Positions 41,277 through 50,194 of a stretch of DNA of 64,000 nucleotides are shown here, piece after piece. The notes below the pieces were generated by a model that did not search any database, was not told the origin of the DNA, and saw nothing but the letters and a program-made list of their open reading frames with translations. Each line of letters opens with the position of its first letter. Position 1 is the first letter of the stretch. The DNA is from Frankia sp. AgB1.9 (lineage in GTDB: Bacteria; Actinomycetota; Actinomycetes; Frankiales; Frankiaceae). The stretch spans positions 30,513 through 94,512 of the forward strand of contig NZ_JADWYX010000026.1 in NCBI RefSeq assembly GCF_016786355.1, written 5' to 3'. The position numbers and the translations under genes were made by a program.

Positions 41277-42770
41277 GTGCCCTGCCGCTGCCACGTCACC
41301 CGCCGCGACCTGTTGCTGTGGTCCGCGCTGATCGCCGCCGCGCCACTCGTCGCCTGCTCCGATCCCGACGAGTCCGCCGCCCGGGCCACCGCGGCCGCGA
41401 CGACGGCCGGCGTCGACCCGCGCACGGTCAGCCCGGTGAACCTGGAGCTGGTCACGCTCACCGAGACCAGCGCCGTGATCACCTGGTACACCGGTATCCC
41501 CGGCACCGACGACGGCACCAAACGGCTGCTGCCCCAACCCGCCGACGGGCAGATCTCCTACGGCACCAGCCCGTCCCGGCTCACGATGACCGCGCACGAC
41601 AAGGGCGGGCTGACCCCGTACCACTACGTCGAGCTGACCGGGCTCGAACCGGGCCAGACCTACTATTACCGGGCGGCGTCGGCCGGCAAGACCGCCGCGC
41701 CCACCCCGTTGCCACTGGTGAACGGCAACGCGGCGGGCACCGCCGCACCGGCCGGCGCGGACGGCCCCTTCGTCTTCACCACGCCGCAGCCACCAGCGGG
41801 GCGGCACCTGTTCTCGATCGCGCTGTGCAACGACCTGCACCTCGGCGAGACCGTCGCCGGCCTGGTCGGCGGCACCACCATCAAGGGCATCTCCCAGCAG
41901 CCCGGGCTCCCGAAATACCCAGAGATCATGCTCGAAGGGCTCGTCTCGGAGGCGACCGCTCGCGGCGCGAACTACCTGCTCGCCGCCGGAGACATCTCCA
42001 GCGAGGCGCGCACCGCCGACGTCAGCCGGGCCCGAACGCTGCTCGACCGTTTCGGCACCTACCGGCAGGACTACTTCGTCGCCCGCGGCAACCACGACCG
42101 GGCGCACGTCGGCGCGGACTACGCCGCCTGCAGCCCCGGCGAGTGGCAGGGCAACGACTGCTTCCGCGACGACTTCTTCGGGGCGTCAACGCCGACGTAC
42201 TTCTCGCACGACCTCCACGGCCTGCACGTGGTCGGGCTCGACACCTACGACAAGGCGGGCAACGGCGGCGACGCCGGCGGGATGTCCCCAGCCCAGCGGT
42301 CCTGGCTGGCCGCCGACCTGAAGGCGCACCGCGACCAGCCGACGATCGTCTTCGGCCACCACCCGCTGGTGGTCAACGGGACGCCCTTCGGCGGCGGCCC
42401 GAGCAGCATGCTCGACGCCACCCAGGCGAACGATCTGCTGTCGACGTACGCGTCGACCCCTGGGGTGTTCCTCCACCACGCCGGGCACACCCATCGCAAC
42501 CACCGGACCGTCAGCCAGGCCGCGCCGCGCGTCGTGCTGCAGGAGGTCTGCGCGTCCAAGGAGTACCCGGGCGGTTTCTCCCTCCTGCGGGTCCACTCCG
42601 GCGGATATGCGCTGAACTTCTACAAGTCGCGCACCGACCTGGCCCGCCAGTGGAGCGAGCGCAGCCGGCAGGAGCTTTCGGGCCTCTGGCCGCAGTTCTC
42701 GCTGGGCGCCGCCGTCAGCGACCGCAACAGCGTCGCCACCCGGGACCTGTCCGGACTCACCCCCGCCTGA
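41277..42770 (+). CDS. Tat-exported lipoprotein purple acid phosphatase/metallophosphoesterase
   Basis: 497 residues. The leader MPCRCHVTRRDLLLWSALIAAAPLVACSDP has a twin-arginine motif and a lipobox Cys, so export by Tat and lipidation are expected. Residues about 50-165 form a fibronectin-III-like domain (VNLELVTLTETSAVITWYTG), as in bacterial purple acid phosphatases. The catalytic part has the five metal blocks: NDLHLGE, AAGDISSE, RGNHDRAH, GHHPLV and HAGHTHRNH. It is an extracytoplasmic phosphomonoesterase with a dinuclear metal centre. The gene stands just after the TPR gene with about 130 bases between. Confidence 0.86.
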   Translation: MPCRCHVTRRDLLLWSALIAAAPLVACSDPDESAARATAAATTAGVDPRTVSPVNLELVTLTETSAVITWYTGIPGTDDGTKRLLPQPADGQISYGTSPSRLTMTAHDKGGLTPYHYVELTGLEPGQTYYYRAASAGKTAAPTPLPLVNGNAAGTAAPAGADGPFVFTTPQPPAGRHLFSIALCNDLHLGETVAGLVGGTTIKGISQQPGLPKYPEIMLEGLVSEATARGANYLLAAGDISSEARTADVSRARTLLDRFGTYRQDYFVARGNHDRAHVGADYAACSPGEWQGNDCFRDDFFGASTPTYFSHDLHGLHVVGLDTYDKAGNGGDAGGMSPAQRSWLAADLKAHRDQPTIVFGHHPLVVNGTPFGGGPSSMLDATQANDLLSTYASTPGVFLHHAGHTHRNHRTVSQAAPRVVLQEVCASKEYPGGFSLLRVHSGGYALNFYKSRTDLARQWSERSRQELSGLWPQFSLGAAVSDRNSVATRDLSGLTPA

Positions 42771-43097
42771 GTCGGCCAGGAGCATTGGTTGCCGCGGATC
42801 CGAGAGTGGCCGTACGCTCCTGAATTGGGGCATCGCCGACATTCTTTGACATCGTCGGCAAACCCTCGGCGGGCATCGCGCGACTGCCGGGCCCGACCGT
42901 CTCGGCCGCCGTTGGAGCGCGTGGCTCGGCGAGGTCTTTATATGCGCGCGGGCGGGAACTGGCGACCGCCGGCGCGAGACGGTACCGATCGGCCTGTCGC
43001 ACTCGAGGGACAACGTGTCTCGTCCTGATCGGGTCCGCCCAGGCCCGCGGACATCCCCGGATCGCGACAGCGGCGGGGGTGTCGAGGAGGACGAGCT
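42771..43097. other. Intergenic region upstream of the LuxR-type regulator
   Basis: A 327-base stretch without an evident gene. A TTTGACATCG at about 42845 could be a -35 element. GCCGAC at 42835-42840 and GTCGGC at 42854-42859 form a loose inverted pair. A GAGGAGGACGAG ribosome site ends it. Nothing else is recognisable. Confidence 0.35.
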
Positions 43098-43931
43098 ATG
43101 CCAGAGCCGTGCCAGGACAATGTCGCTGACGAGTTCCTCGCGGGAGCCGCGTTCGAGTTGCGGGAACGCACCGGTGTCGATCTCACCCTTGCCGGCCGCG
43201 TCCACCCGCGGACCAGGATTCTGACGATTCGTTGTGCCGACGGCGCGCGAACCGACGCGTGCCTGGGATTGACGCTGGCGCCAGGGCGCGGCGCAGGCGG
43301 CCGGGTTGTCACGCTGGGGCGGCCCGTGTCCGACGACTACGCCAACAAACCAGTCGTCGACTCCAGTGGGCGACGCCGAGTCGAGTGCCGCGAGGACCTC
43401 GGCTCCCTGCTCGCCATGCCCCTGCGGCTCGGCGGCCGCGTGGCCTACGTCATGTACCTGGGGGAACGGGCCGGAAAGCCGTTCGGCACCGCGACGACCC
43501 GGTCCGCGCTGACGTTCATGCAGCAGCTGGAGACCTACATCGCCCGGGCCGCGCGGAGCTACCAGTTCGGTTCCCCGCAGCGGTGGAACGTCGACGAACG
43601 GGCCCTCGCCCAGATCTTCACCGAGCTGGCGCAGCTGTCCCGCGAGGTCGCCGCGGCGCCCGCCCGGGAGCGCATCGCGGCCATCCGCAAGCTGCTCGCG
43701 GAGAGCATGCTCGAGGCTATGCCGGACCAGGACGGCCGCGCCCTCACCCGGCGCGAGCTGGACGTGCTCCGGCTCGTGGCCGAAGGGCTGTCCAACGCGG
43801 AAGCGGCGCAGCAGCTCGTGGTGAGCCCGGAGACGGTCAAGGCCTATCTCCGCAACATCCGCAGCAAGCTCGGAGTCAACAACCGCACCGCGGCCGTCAC
43901 CGTCGCCCGACGAGCCGGCATGCTCCAGTAA
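43098..43931 (+). CDS. GAF-LuxR type transcriptional regulator
   Basis: 277 residues from ATG 43098 after GAGGAGG. Residues about 10-150 look like a GAF sensory domain (AAFELRERTGVDLTLAGRVHPRTRILTIRCADGAR, SLLAMPLRLGGRVAYVMYLGERAGKPFGT), followed by a helix-rich segment. The C-terminal LuxR HTH is LTRRELDVLRLVAEGLSNAEAAQQLVVSPETVKAYLRNIRSKLGVNNRTAAVTVARRAG. No receiver domain is present, so it likely senses a small ligand directly. It precedes a Ser/Thr protein kinase gene on the same strand by about 100 bases. Confidence 0.86.
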   Translation: MPEPCQDNVADEFLAGAAFELRERTGVDLTLAGRVHPRTRILTIRCADGARTDACLGLTLAPGRGAGGRVVTLGRPVSDDYANKPVVDSSGRRRVECREDLGSLLAMPLRLGGRVAYVMYLGERAGKPFGTATTRSALTFMQQLETYIARAARSYQFGSPQRWNVDERALAQIFTELAQLSREVAAAPARERIAAIRKLLAESMLEAMPDQDGRALTRRELDVLRLVAEGLSNAEAAQQLVVSPETVKAYLRNIRSKLGVNNRTAAVTVARRAGMLQ

Positions 43932-44034
43932 CGCCGCCCTTGTGCAGCCCGACGGTCGGTCCGGTATAAATCGGGCGGGGGAGATCGCCTTCGCCCTGGT
44001 TGGGGACCAGGCAGGCGGCTATTGGGGGGGTTCG

Positions 44035-46176
44035 GTGGCTGACCTGCCGCAGGGGGTGACGGCCCTCGAAGAGTCCGATCCGTCCGTGCTCGGCCCTTAC
44101 CACGTCCTCGGGCGCCTCGGCGAGGGCGGGATGGGCAGCGTCTACCTGGGCCGTCGCGACGGCACCGGGCCGTTCGTCGCGATCAAGGTAGTCCGGGCCG
44201 ACCTGGCGCGCGTCCCGGAGTTCCGGGAACGGTTCCTGCGGGAGGCCAACGCCGCGCAGCGGGTCGCCCATGCGGCGACGGCCCCGGTCGTGGACGTGGA
44301 CACCGCCGGCAGCCGGCCGTACCTCGTCACCGAGTACATCGAGGGGCCGACGCTCGACGCGCGTATCCGGGACCGCGGCCCGCTGTCCGCCGCCGAGCTC
44401 GAATGGCTGGCGACTGCCGTCGCCACCGCGCTGCGCGCCATCCACGCCGCCGGGCTGGTCCACCGCGACCTCAAGCCGTCCAACATCCTGCTCTCGCCCT
44501 TCGGGGCCAGGGTCATCGACTTCGGCATCTCCCGAGCGATGGACTCCACCACCATGCTCACCGAGGGGACCATCGGCACGCCCGCCTTCATGGCCCCCGA
44601 GCAGGCACTGAGCCAGCCGGTCTCCGAGACGGCCGACATTCACGCCTGGGGTGCCGTCCTCGCCTACGCCGCCGCGGGCCGCCCTCCTTTCTCTGGTGAC
44701 TCGCTGCCCGGCGTCATGCTCAGCGTCGCCTACGACCCGCCCGTCCTGGACGGCCTCCCCGTCGGGCTGCGCCCCCTGGTCGCCCGCGCCATGGCCAAGA
44801 ACCCCGCCGACCGGCCCACCGCCGCCGAGCTGTTCGACCTTCTCCACAGCCCGCGGCCGACCGCCCCCCTGGCCGAGCCGGCGGACGCGGCGCCTCCCGC
44901 TCCTGCCGGGTCCCCGGACCGCTCCGGCGTCCGCCCGTCGACGCCCCCTCCCGCTTACACGGGCAAGGTCTCCAGCAGGGACGCCACCGCTCGCTTCGAG
45001 ACCCCGGCCGGGGGGGCCGACCTGGTCACCTCGTATGCCGGCCAGCCGTCGCACCAGACGGTCGTCCAGCGCAAGCCGCGGCAGGGCCGGACCACCATCG
45101 CCCTCGTCGCCGCGCTCGTGGCCGCCGGGACGGTCACCGTCGCCTTGCTGACCAACGTCCTCGGCAGTGGTGGCAGCGGTTCGAGCGTCGCCCCAACCGC
45201 CAAGCCGTCGGTCGCGCCGACGTTCGCCCTGCCCACGGGCGCGGGCCGCGCGCTGGCCGGGCCGACCGACAAGGTGCAGTCGGTGGCGTTGTCCCCGGAC
45301 GGGCACACCCTCGCCGCCGGCAGCGTCGACCAGCGGATCTACCTGTGGGACGTCACCCGGCCGGCCAGCCCCGTCTCGCTGGGCCAGCCGCTGACCGGCC
45401 CCGGCAGCTGGGTGTCGTCGGTGGCCTTCTCCCCCGACAGCCACACTCTGGCCGTGGGCAGTGACGACCGCCGGGTCTACCTGTGGGACGTCACCCGGCC
45501 GGCCAGCCCCACCCCCCTCGGCCAGCCGCTGACCGAGCCGGGCGACTGGGTGCGCTCGGTGGCCTTCTCCCCCGACGGGCACACGCTCGCCGCGGGCAGC
45601 GGGGACGGCAAGGTCTACCTGTGGAGCATCACCGGGACCGGCGCCACGGCGCTCGGCCAGCCGCTGCAAGGTCCGGGCAGCTCCGTGCGGGCGGTGGCCT
45701 TCTCGCCGGACGGCCACACGCTCGCCATCGGCGGCTACAACCACGAGATCGCGCTGTGGGACGTCACCCGGCCGGCCAGTCCCACCCCGCTGGGCCAGCC
45801 GCTCACCGGACCCACCGACTTCGTGCTGTCGGTCGCGTTCTCCCCGAACAGCCACACCCTCGCGGCCAGCAGCGGCGACGGCAAGATCTACCTGTGGGAC
45901 GTCACCCGGCCCAGCGGTCCGACGCCCCTCGGGCAGCCGCTGGTCGGATCTGGCGGCTCCGTCCGGTCGGTCGCGTTCTCCCCGGACGGCCGCGCGCTGG
46001 CCGCCGCGGGCGACAACGGCACCGTCTCGCTGTGGGACGTCACCCGGCCGGCCAGCCCCACGCCGGTCGGCCAACCGCTCACCGGGCCCGGTGCGGCCGT
46101 GACCGCGCTGGCCTTCTCCCCACGCAACGGCACCCTCGTCGCCAGCAGCGAGGACCGCACGGTCTACGTCTGGTGA
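44035..46176 (+). CDS. Membrane Ser/Thr protein kinase with seven-blade WD40 ectodomain
   Basis: 713 residues from the GTG at 44035, preceded by a G-rich ribosome site. The Hanks-type kinase spans about 18-285: GEGGMGSVYLG (P-loop), VAIKV with Lys51, HRDLKPSN (catalytic Asp145), DFG (162-164) and GTPAFMAPEQ. A Pro/Ala linker leads to one membrane helix (TTIALVAALVAAGTVTVALL) and then a seven-repeat WD40 propeller with the recurring unit SVAFSPDGHTLAAGSGD and YLWDVTRPASPTPLGQPLTGP. The propeller is predicted outside the membrane, since the kinase is cytoplasmic. The repeats are almost identical at DNA level, suggesting recent duplication or conversion. Confidence 0.9.
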   Translation: MADLPQGVTALEESDPSVLGPYHVLGRLGEGGMGSVYLGRRDGTGPFVAIKVVRADLARVPEFRERFLREANAAQRVAHAATAPVVDVDTAGSRPYLVTEYIEGPTLDARIRDRGPLSAAELEWLATAVATALRAIHAAGLVHRDLKPSNILLSPFGARVIDFGISRAMDSTTMLTEGTIGTPAFMAPEQALSQPVSETADIHAWGAVLAYAAAGRPPFSGDSLPGVMLSVAYDPPVLDGLPVGLRPLVARAMAKNPADRPTAAELFDLLHSPRPTAPLAEPADAAPPAPAGSPDRSGVRPSTPPPAYTGKVSSRDATARFETPAGGADLVTSYAGQPSHQTVVQRKPRQGRTTIALVAALVAAGTVTVALLTNVLGSGGSGSSVAPTAKPSVAPTFALPTGAGRALAGPTDKVQSVALSPDGHTLAAGSVDQRIYLWDVTRPASPVSLGQPLTGPGSWVSSVAFSPDSHTLAVGSDDRRVYLWDVTRPASPTPLGQPLTEPGDWVRSVAFSPDGHTLAAGSGDGKVYLWSITGTGATALGQPLQGPGSSVRAVAFSPDGHTLAIGGYNHEIALWDVTRPASPTPLGQPLTGPTDFVLSVAFSPNSHTLAASSGDGKIYLWDVTRPSGPTPLGQPLVGSGGSVRSVAFSPDGRALAAAGDNGTVSLWDVTRPASPTPVGQPLTGPGAAVTALAFSPRNGTLVASSEDRTVYVW

Positions 46177-46200
46177 TGCGCCTGGTCCGCCAGGTGGCTT

Positions 46201-46273
46201 GATCTCCGTTTCGGCCCTCGCATGGTCACAAAAACGCCGCGGTTACAGCCACGCGAGGGCGAAAACGGCGATC
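46201..46273. repeat. 73-bp palindromic intergenic repeat, copy D
   Basis: Starts GATCTCCGTTTCGGCCCT and ends AGGGCGAAAACGGCGATC. It lies only 24 bases after the kinase stop and before the end of the convergent hydrolase gene, a position suited to a terminator. Confidence 0.88.
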
Positions 46274-46313
46274 TTGGTGGCCTCGGGATGGGGCGAACCT
46301 TGTCGATGCGGTA

Positions 46314-47246
46314 CTAGAGAGCAGTTCGTCCGTGTGGGCGGACGCTGGCGGCCAGGTCGCCGTGGAGGTCTTCCAGAAGGCGCACGCAGTCGTCGTCGGC
46401 GTCGAGGACGAAGTGGTGGTGGGCTTCGGGCAGCGTGATGAAGGTCGACGCTGCGGGCAGCGCGGTGCGTGCGTAGGCGGCGACCTCGTCCGTGACGACG
46501 AGACTGTGCCCGGCGCGCACGAACCAGAGCGGGACCGGCATGCGTGTGAGGCCGGCGACCACCCGGTCGTTGTCGATCGGTGGAATGCCGCGCTGGTCGA
46601 ACTTCCAGGTCCAGCCGTCGGCGTTCGTGGCTGGGCACACGGAGTACTCCGCGACGGGGCGGATCACGTCGGCGGGAGTCTGCGGCTGCGGTGGCCGCAG
46701 CCGGAACCGGGCGGTGGCGGCGTCCCGGGACGGGTAGACGATCTGCCGCGTGGGCGGAAGCGTCCCCGCGCGCAGGGAAATCGAGCCGGCTGGCCGCAGC
46801 ATCGAGTCGAGCAGGACGAGGCCGCCGAACCGGTCCGGGTGTTCCGCCGCAGCGACCGTCGAGATCCGGCCACCCATGCTGTGCCCGACCAACAGGGCCT
46901 GGGCGGAGCCGGCCGCGTCGAGCACCGCGAGCAGTTCGGCGATCCAGGCATCGACGTCGTATCGGTCGCGGTGGCCGCTGTCGCCGTGACCGCTGAGGTC
47001 GAGCCTGATCACCCGCCAGCGTGCCTCCAGGGTCGGCAGCAGCCGGTACCACCACATGTGGTGCGCCCGGTAGCCGTGCACCAGGAGCAGGTCGCGTTCG
47101 CCCGAACCGGACACGCCGTAGCGGATCGGCACACCGTCCACCCGGACCTCGTTCGGCAGCGCGAACGCCGACGCCGACTGCCAGGCAGCCGCCGATAGCT
47201 CCGGATGCGCGGTCCCACTGGTCGCGCCGACCTCGACCGGGTTCAT
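46314..47246 (-). CDS. Alpha/beta hydrolase
   Basis: About 310 residues from ATG 47246. Signatures: VDGVPIRYGVSGSGERDLLLVHGYRAHHMWWYRLLPTLEARWRVIRLDLSGHGDSG, which includes the oxyanion HG and the DxxGHGxS motif; nucleophile elbow LLVGHSMGG with Ser; Asp near LLVGHSM downstream; and His in LPEAHHHFVLD near the C-terminus. It is cytoplasmic and of the esterase/lipase/epoxide hydrolase type; the substrate is unpredictable. It is divergent from the small peptide gene at 47415 with about 170 bases between. An alternative start at 47321 has a short basic tail. Confidence 0.84.
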   Translation of the reverse strand: MNPVEVGATSGTAHPELSAAAWQSASAFALPNEVRVDGVPIRYGVSGSGERDLLLVHGYRAHHMWWYRLLPTLEARWRVIRLDLSGHGDSGHRDRYDVDAWIAELLAVLDAAGSAQALLVGHSMGGRISTVAAAEHPDRFGGLVLLDSMLRPAGSISLRAGTLPPTRQIVYPSRDAATARFRLRPPQPQTPADVIRPVAEYSVCPATNADGWTWKFDQRGIPPIDNDRVVAGLTRMPVPLWFVRAGHSLVVTDEVAAYARTALPAASTFITLPEAHHHFVLDADDDCVRLLEDLHGDLAASVRPHGRTAL

Positions 47247-47414
47247 TCCGCCTCCGACCAGCTGTCCCGTGCGGTAGCCAAACCATCCGATTGTCGACCG
47301 GCCCGGTCGGCCGGTGCGCACCGATGTGACCCGCGCGGCAATCCGCCGGCAGATTCCTGCCCGCGGCCGTGTTGCGGTCCGTCACGACCAGGGTAGGAGG
47401 TTCACCGCAACCCA

Positions 47415-47693
47415 ATGGGGGGACGGTGGGGAATGGAACTGACGGAGGAAGTCCACCCGGGAATGAGTGCGGCCGAGCTGGCGGCAGAGCAGGCCGAACT
47501 ACTGCCGGAACGCATTACACTGATGATGTTCCAGAACGGCCAGTCCGTGGGTACCGGCAACAACTCTCCGGCCAGCGGGGCGGCCAGCAACAGCGTCATT
47601 TCCGGTAACAGCTCGATGGTTCAGACGATCGGCAACACGGGTTCATGCGTCCATTCCCTCGCCACCGGCAGTACCTACACAAACCAGCGCTGA
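47415..47693 (+). CDS. Small unknown polypeptide with LPERITL motif (peptide precursor candidate)
   Basis: Up to 92 residues (ATG 47415 or the internal ATG 47433). AGGAGG at 47395-47400 precedes the first ATG by 14 bases. The N-terminal half is an acidic helix (ELTEEVHPGMSAAELAAEQAELLPERITLMMF), and the C-terminal half is Ser/Asn/Gly/Thr-rich with a single Cys (GTGNNSPASGAASNSVISGN... TGSCVHSLATGST). There is no signal sequence. Leader-plus-low-complexity layout resembles ribosomal peptide precursors or small actinobacterial signalling peptides. No recognisable modifying enzyme lies next to it. Coding likelihood is moderate. Confidence 0.5.
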   Translation: MGGRWGMELTEEVHPGMSAAELAAEQAELLPERITLMMFQNGQSVGTGNNSPASGAASNSVISGNSSMVQTIGNTGSCVHSLATGSTYTNQR

Positions 47694-47742
47694 CCGTTTG
47701 TCCGGTCCAGCGCCGCGACAGCCAAGGTCCGCCCGTCGTCTT

Positions 47743-47815
47743 GATCGCTGTTTTCGCCCTCTGGTGGCTACGAAACAGACCCGGTAACGACCACCAGAGG
47801 GCCGAAACAGCGATC
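47743..47815. repeat. 73-bp palindromic intergenic repeat, copy E
   Basis: Starts GATCGCTGTTTTCGCCCT and ends AGGGCCGAAACAGCGATC. The arms extend further than elsewhere (CTCTGGTGG with CCACCAGAG). It sits between the convergent small peptide and glycosyltransferase genes. Confidence 0.9.
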
Positions 47816-47874
47816 ATGGGGACGGGCGGCACGGGCCGGACGGCCGGGACGGGCCGAGTTGGGCGGAGGCGGCG

Positions 47875-49440
47875 CTAGCCGAGGTGACGGAGGCTCGGCC
47901 ATTCCTGCGACCACGGGCGGACGGGCCCGTCGCAGAGCAGCACTGGCTTGCCGCGCTCGTCGTTGTCGATACCGGCGGCATTGTCGACGTACGCGGCGAC
48001 CCGGCAGCCGCGGAGAAAGGGCGCGGCCGAACTGGGCCGGAAGCCGATCGCGACGACCGGACCGTCGCGATCCGGCGGCGGCCCCCAGTCTCCGAACGCG
48101 TTGTGGCCGCTGTACGCCGCCGGAAGCCCGAGCGCCGGACCGTACCGGTCGATCGCGCCCGCCTCGCCGTAGTTCCTGGTGAGAATGACCGGCGATCCCC
48201 GGCCGGGCGGCACCTGCCGGGCGACCTCCGCCACGGTGCGCACCAGGTCGGGCCACCCGATCGTCTCGCCGACGTCCGCGTTCATCGCGATGATCGGGCC
48301 CGCGTCGGAGGCTGGCAGCACCGGCAACCCGATGAGCAGGCCGGCCACGGCGCTGAGCGCGACAACGACAGCGGTAGCCGCGCGTCGAACGTACGGCCGA
48401 CCGCGATCCAGCCAGGCGTCCACGGGGACGGCGCCGGCAGCGATCAGGACCGGCAGCAGGCCGGCGAGGTAGTACGACTTGCCGCCGGTAGCCATGAAGA
48501 CCACGGCCAGCAGCAGGTAGGTCCACGCCAGGAAGCGCAGCCGGCGCAGGGCCGGATCGCGCAGCAGCCGGGCCAGCCCGACGATCCACACCGGGGCCAG
48601 CAGCGGGCCGGCGAGCAGGGCCTGGAACGGCAGAATCTGCCACCAGGGCTGGGAGCTGGCCGAGTTGCCTGCCGCGATCGAACGCGACACCGCGAGCTGG
48701 GGCCAGCCGTGACCGGCCTGCCAGACCAGCCAGGGCGACCACAGCACGATCATGATCACAGCGCCGGTCCACAGATAGCCGCTCGCGAGCGACCTGCGCG
48801 GCCCCATCACCCCGATCGTCACCACCAGCCCCGCGGCCAGGAACGCCGGCAGTGGCTTGTTCAGCAGGCCGACGCCCAGCACCGTGCCCACCAGCAGCCA
48901 CAGCCGGTCGTCACCGGTGCGGTGCGCCCGGACCACCAGCCAGGTCGCCGCCGTCCAGACGAGCAGGTCGAAGGTGGCGGTGCTCAGGGTATGCCCGGTG
49001 AACAGCACGATCACGGCGACGGCCGCGGTCGTGGCGGCCAGCAGCTGGCCCCGGCCCCGCGCGCCCAGCTCACGGGCCAGCAGGCCGGTGATCAGCACCG
49101 TCAGGCCGGCGGCCAGCGCGGAGGGCAGGCGCAGCACGGTCAGCGAACCCGGGGCGATGCCAGCCATCGCGCGGGCGACAAGCGGCGTCAGCGGTCCCTG
49201 GTCGTCGTAGGACCAGGCCAGGCGGTGGCCGGCGGCCAGGAAGTACAGCTCGTCGCGGTGGTAGCCGTAGCGCGAGGCGAAGGCGACCAGCGCGGCAACC
49301 ACCCCGGCCGCGACGACCAGGACGCCGCGAGCCAACGGGGTCACGCTCTGGGCCGTGACGGTCGGACCGGTGTCGGTCGAACCGTCGTCAGCCGAGCCGT
49401 GCGGGTCGGATTCGGTGGAGGTCAACGCGTTGCCGGCCAT
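47875..49440 (-). CDS. PMT-like glycosyltransferase family 39 membrane protein
   Basis: About 521 residues from ATG 49440. A long multi-helix membrane protein of the GT-C fold: helices such as ARGVLVVAAGVVAALVAFA, SALAAGLTVLITGLLARELG, LLAATTAAVAVIVLFTGHTL and FLAWTYLLLAVVFMATGG. SRYGYHRDELYFLAAGHRLAWSYDDQGPLTPLVARA carries the Asp-Glu (DE) and Asp-x-x-P motifs expected of the first lumenal loop. These enzymes add sugars from polyprenyl-phosphate donors to proteins or envelope glycans (ArnT/PMT-like). Substrate unknown. Confidence 0.84.
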   Translation of the reverse strand: MAGNALTSTESDPHGSADDGSTDTGPTVTAQSVTPLARGVLVVAAGVVAALVAFASRYGYHRDELYFLAAGHRLAWSYDDQGPLTPLVARAMAGIAPGSLTVLRLPSALAAGLTVLITGLLARELGARGRGQLLAATTAAVAVIVLFTGHTLSTATFDLLVWTAATWLVVRAHRTGDDRLWLLVGTVLGVGLLNKPLPAFLAAGLVVTIGVMGPRRSLASGYLWTGAVIMIVLWSPWLVWQAGHGWPQLAVSRSIAAGNSASSQPWWQILPFQALLAGPLLAPVWIVGLARLLRDPALRRLRFLAWTYLLLAVVFMATGGKSYYLAGLLPVLIAAGAVPVDAWLDRGRPYVRRAATAVVVALSAVAGLLIGLPVLPASDAGPIIAMNADVGETIGWPDLVRTVAEVARQVPPGRGSPVILTRNYGEAGAIDRYGPALGLPAAYSGHNAFGDWGPPPDRDGPVVAIGFRPSSAAPFLRGCRVAAYVDNAAGIDNDERGKPVLLCDGPVRPWSQEWPSLRHLG

Positions 49441-49534
49441 AGCCGACACCCTGGCCGATTCGACCGGCCGAGCGCATCGGCCGGCGGTCCAGACCCGTTC
49501 TCCACCCACGGGCAGAGATCCACGGGCAGGACGG

Positions 49535-50194
49535 TCAGTCCTGGCCGGGCCGCACGATGCCGTGGTCGAAGGCGAAGACGATCGCGGCGGCCCGGTCGCG
49601 GACCCCGAGCTTGTCGAAGATCGCGCCGATGTGCGACTTCACCGTGCCCGGACTGACCCGCAGAGCCTGCGCGATCTCCGCGTTGACCTGCCCACGGGCC
49701 AGCAGCCGAAGCACGTCGTGTTCCCGGGCGGTGAGCAGGTCGAGACGGGCCGCCTCCCGTCGCTGGGACGCGACCGCGCCGCGGTAGGCCCGCATCATCC
49801 GGGGCGCGACCGCCGGGTCGAACCAGGCTCCGCCCGCGGCGACGACCCGGGCGGCGGCCAGCAGGTCCTCGGCGGTGGAGTCCTTGAGGACGAATCCCTG
49901 CGCGCCCGCCTCGATCACCCCCCACAGCACCTCGTCCTCGTCGAAGGTCGTGAGGGCGAGCACCGGCGGCGGCTCGGGCTCGGCGGACAGCTGGCGGGTG
50001 GCCTCGATGCCGTCCAGCCGCGGCATCCGCACGTCCATGAGCACCAGGTCGGGCCGCAGCCGCGCGACGGTGGCCACCGCCTCGGCCCCGTCGGCGCACT
50101 CGGCGACGACGTCGAAGCCGTCCTCCGCCCCGAAGATGCGGGCCAGTCCGGTCCGCACGATCGCCTGGTCGTCGACGATCACGACCCGGATCAC
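49535..50194 (-). CDS. NarL/LuxR-type response regulator
   Basis: About 219 residues from GTG 50194, overlapping the kinase stop by four bases. Receiver domain: VIRVVIVDDQAIVRTGLARIF with DD acidic pair, phosphorylation Asp54 in LVLMDVRMPRLDGI, and switch T in ALTTFDEDE with Lys in GFVLKDSTAEDLL. C-terminal LuxR HTH: LTAREHDVLRLLARGQVNAEIAQALRVSPGTVKSHIGAIFDKLGVRDRAAAIVFA. It should be phosphorylated by the histidine kinase encoded immediately upstream in the same operon and bind DNA as a dimer. Confidence 0.9.
   Translation of the reverse strand: MIRVVIVDDQAIVRTGLARIFGAEDGFDVVAECADGAEAVATVARLRPDLVLMDVRMPRLDGIEATRQLSAEPEPPPVLALTTFDEDEVLWGVIEAGAQGFVLKDSTAEDLLAAARVVAAGGAWFDPAVAPRMMRAYRGAVASQRREAARLDLLTAREHDVLRLLARGQVNAEIAQALRVSPGTVKSHIGAIFDKLGVRDRAAAIVFAFDHGIVRPGQD

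Noticed and set aside
43897..46074. Long minus-strand frame opposite the kinase/WD40 gene
   Set aside because: It lies antisense to a well-recognised kinase. Low-complexity Arg/Gly/Asp composition and no family motifs show it is a high-GC shadow frame.
45280..46176. CRISPR-like repeat array
   Set aside because: The periodic DNA is in frame, with a unit of about 130 bases coding for WD40 blades. There are no unique spacers of CRISPR length and no cas genes.
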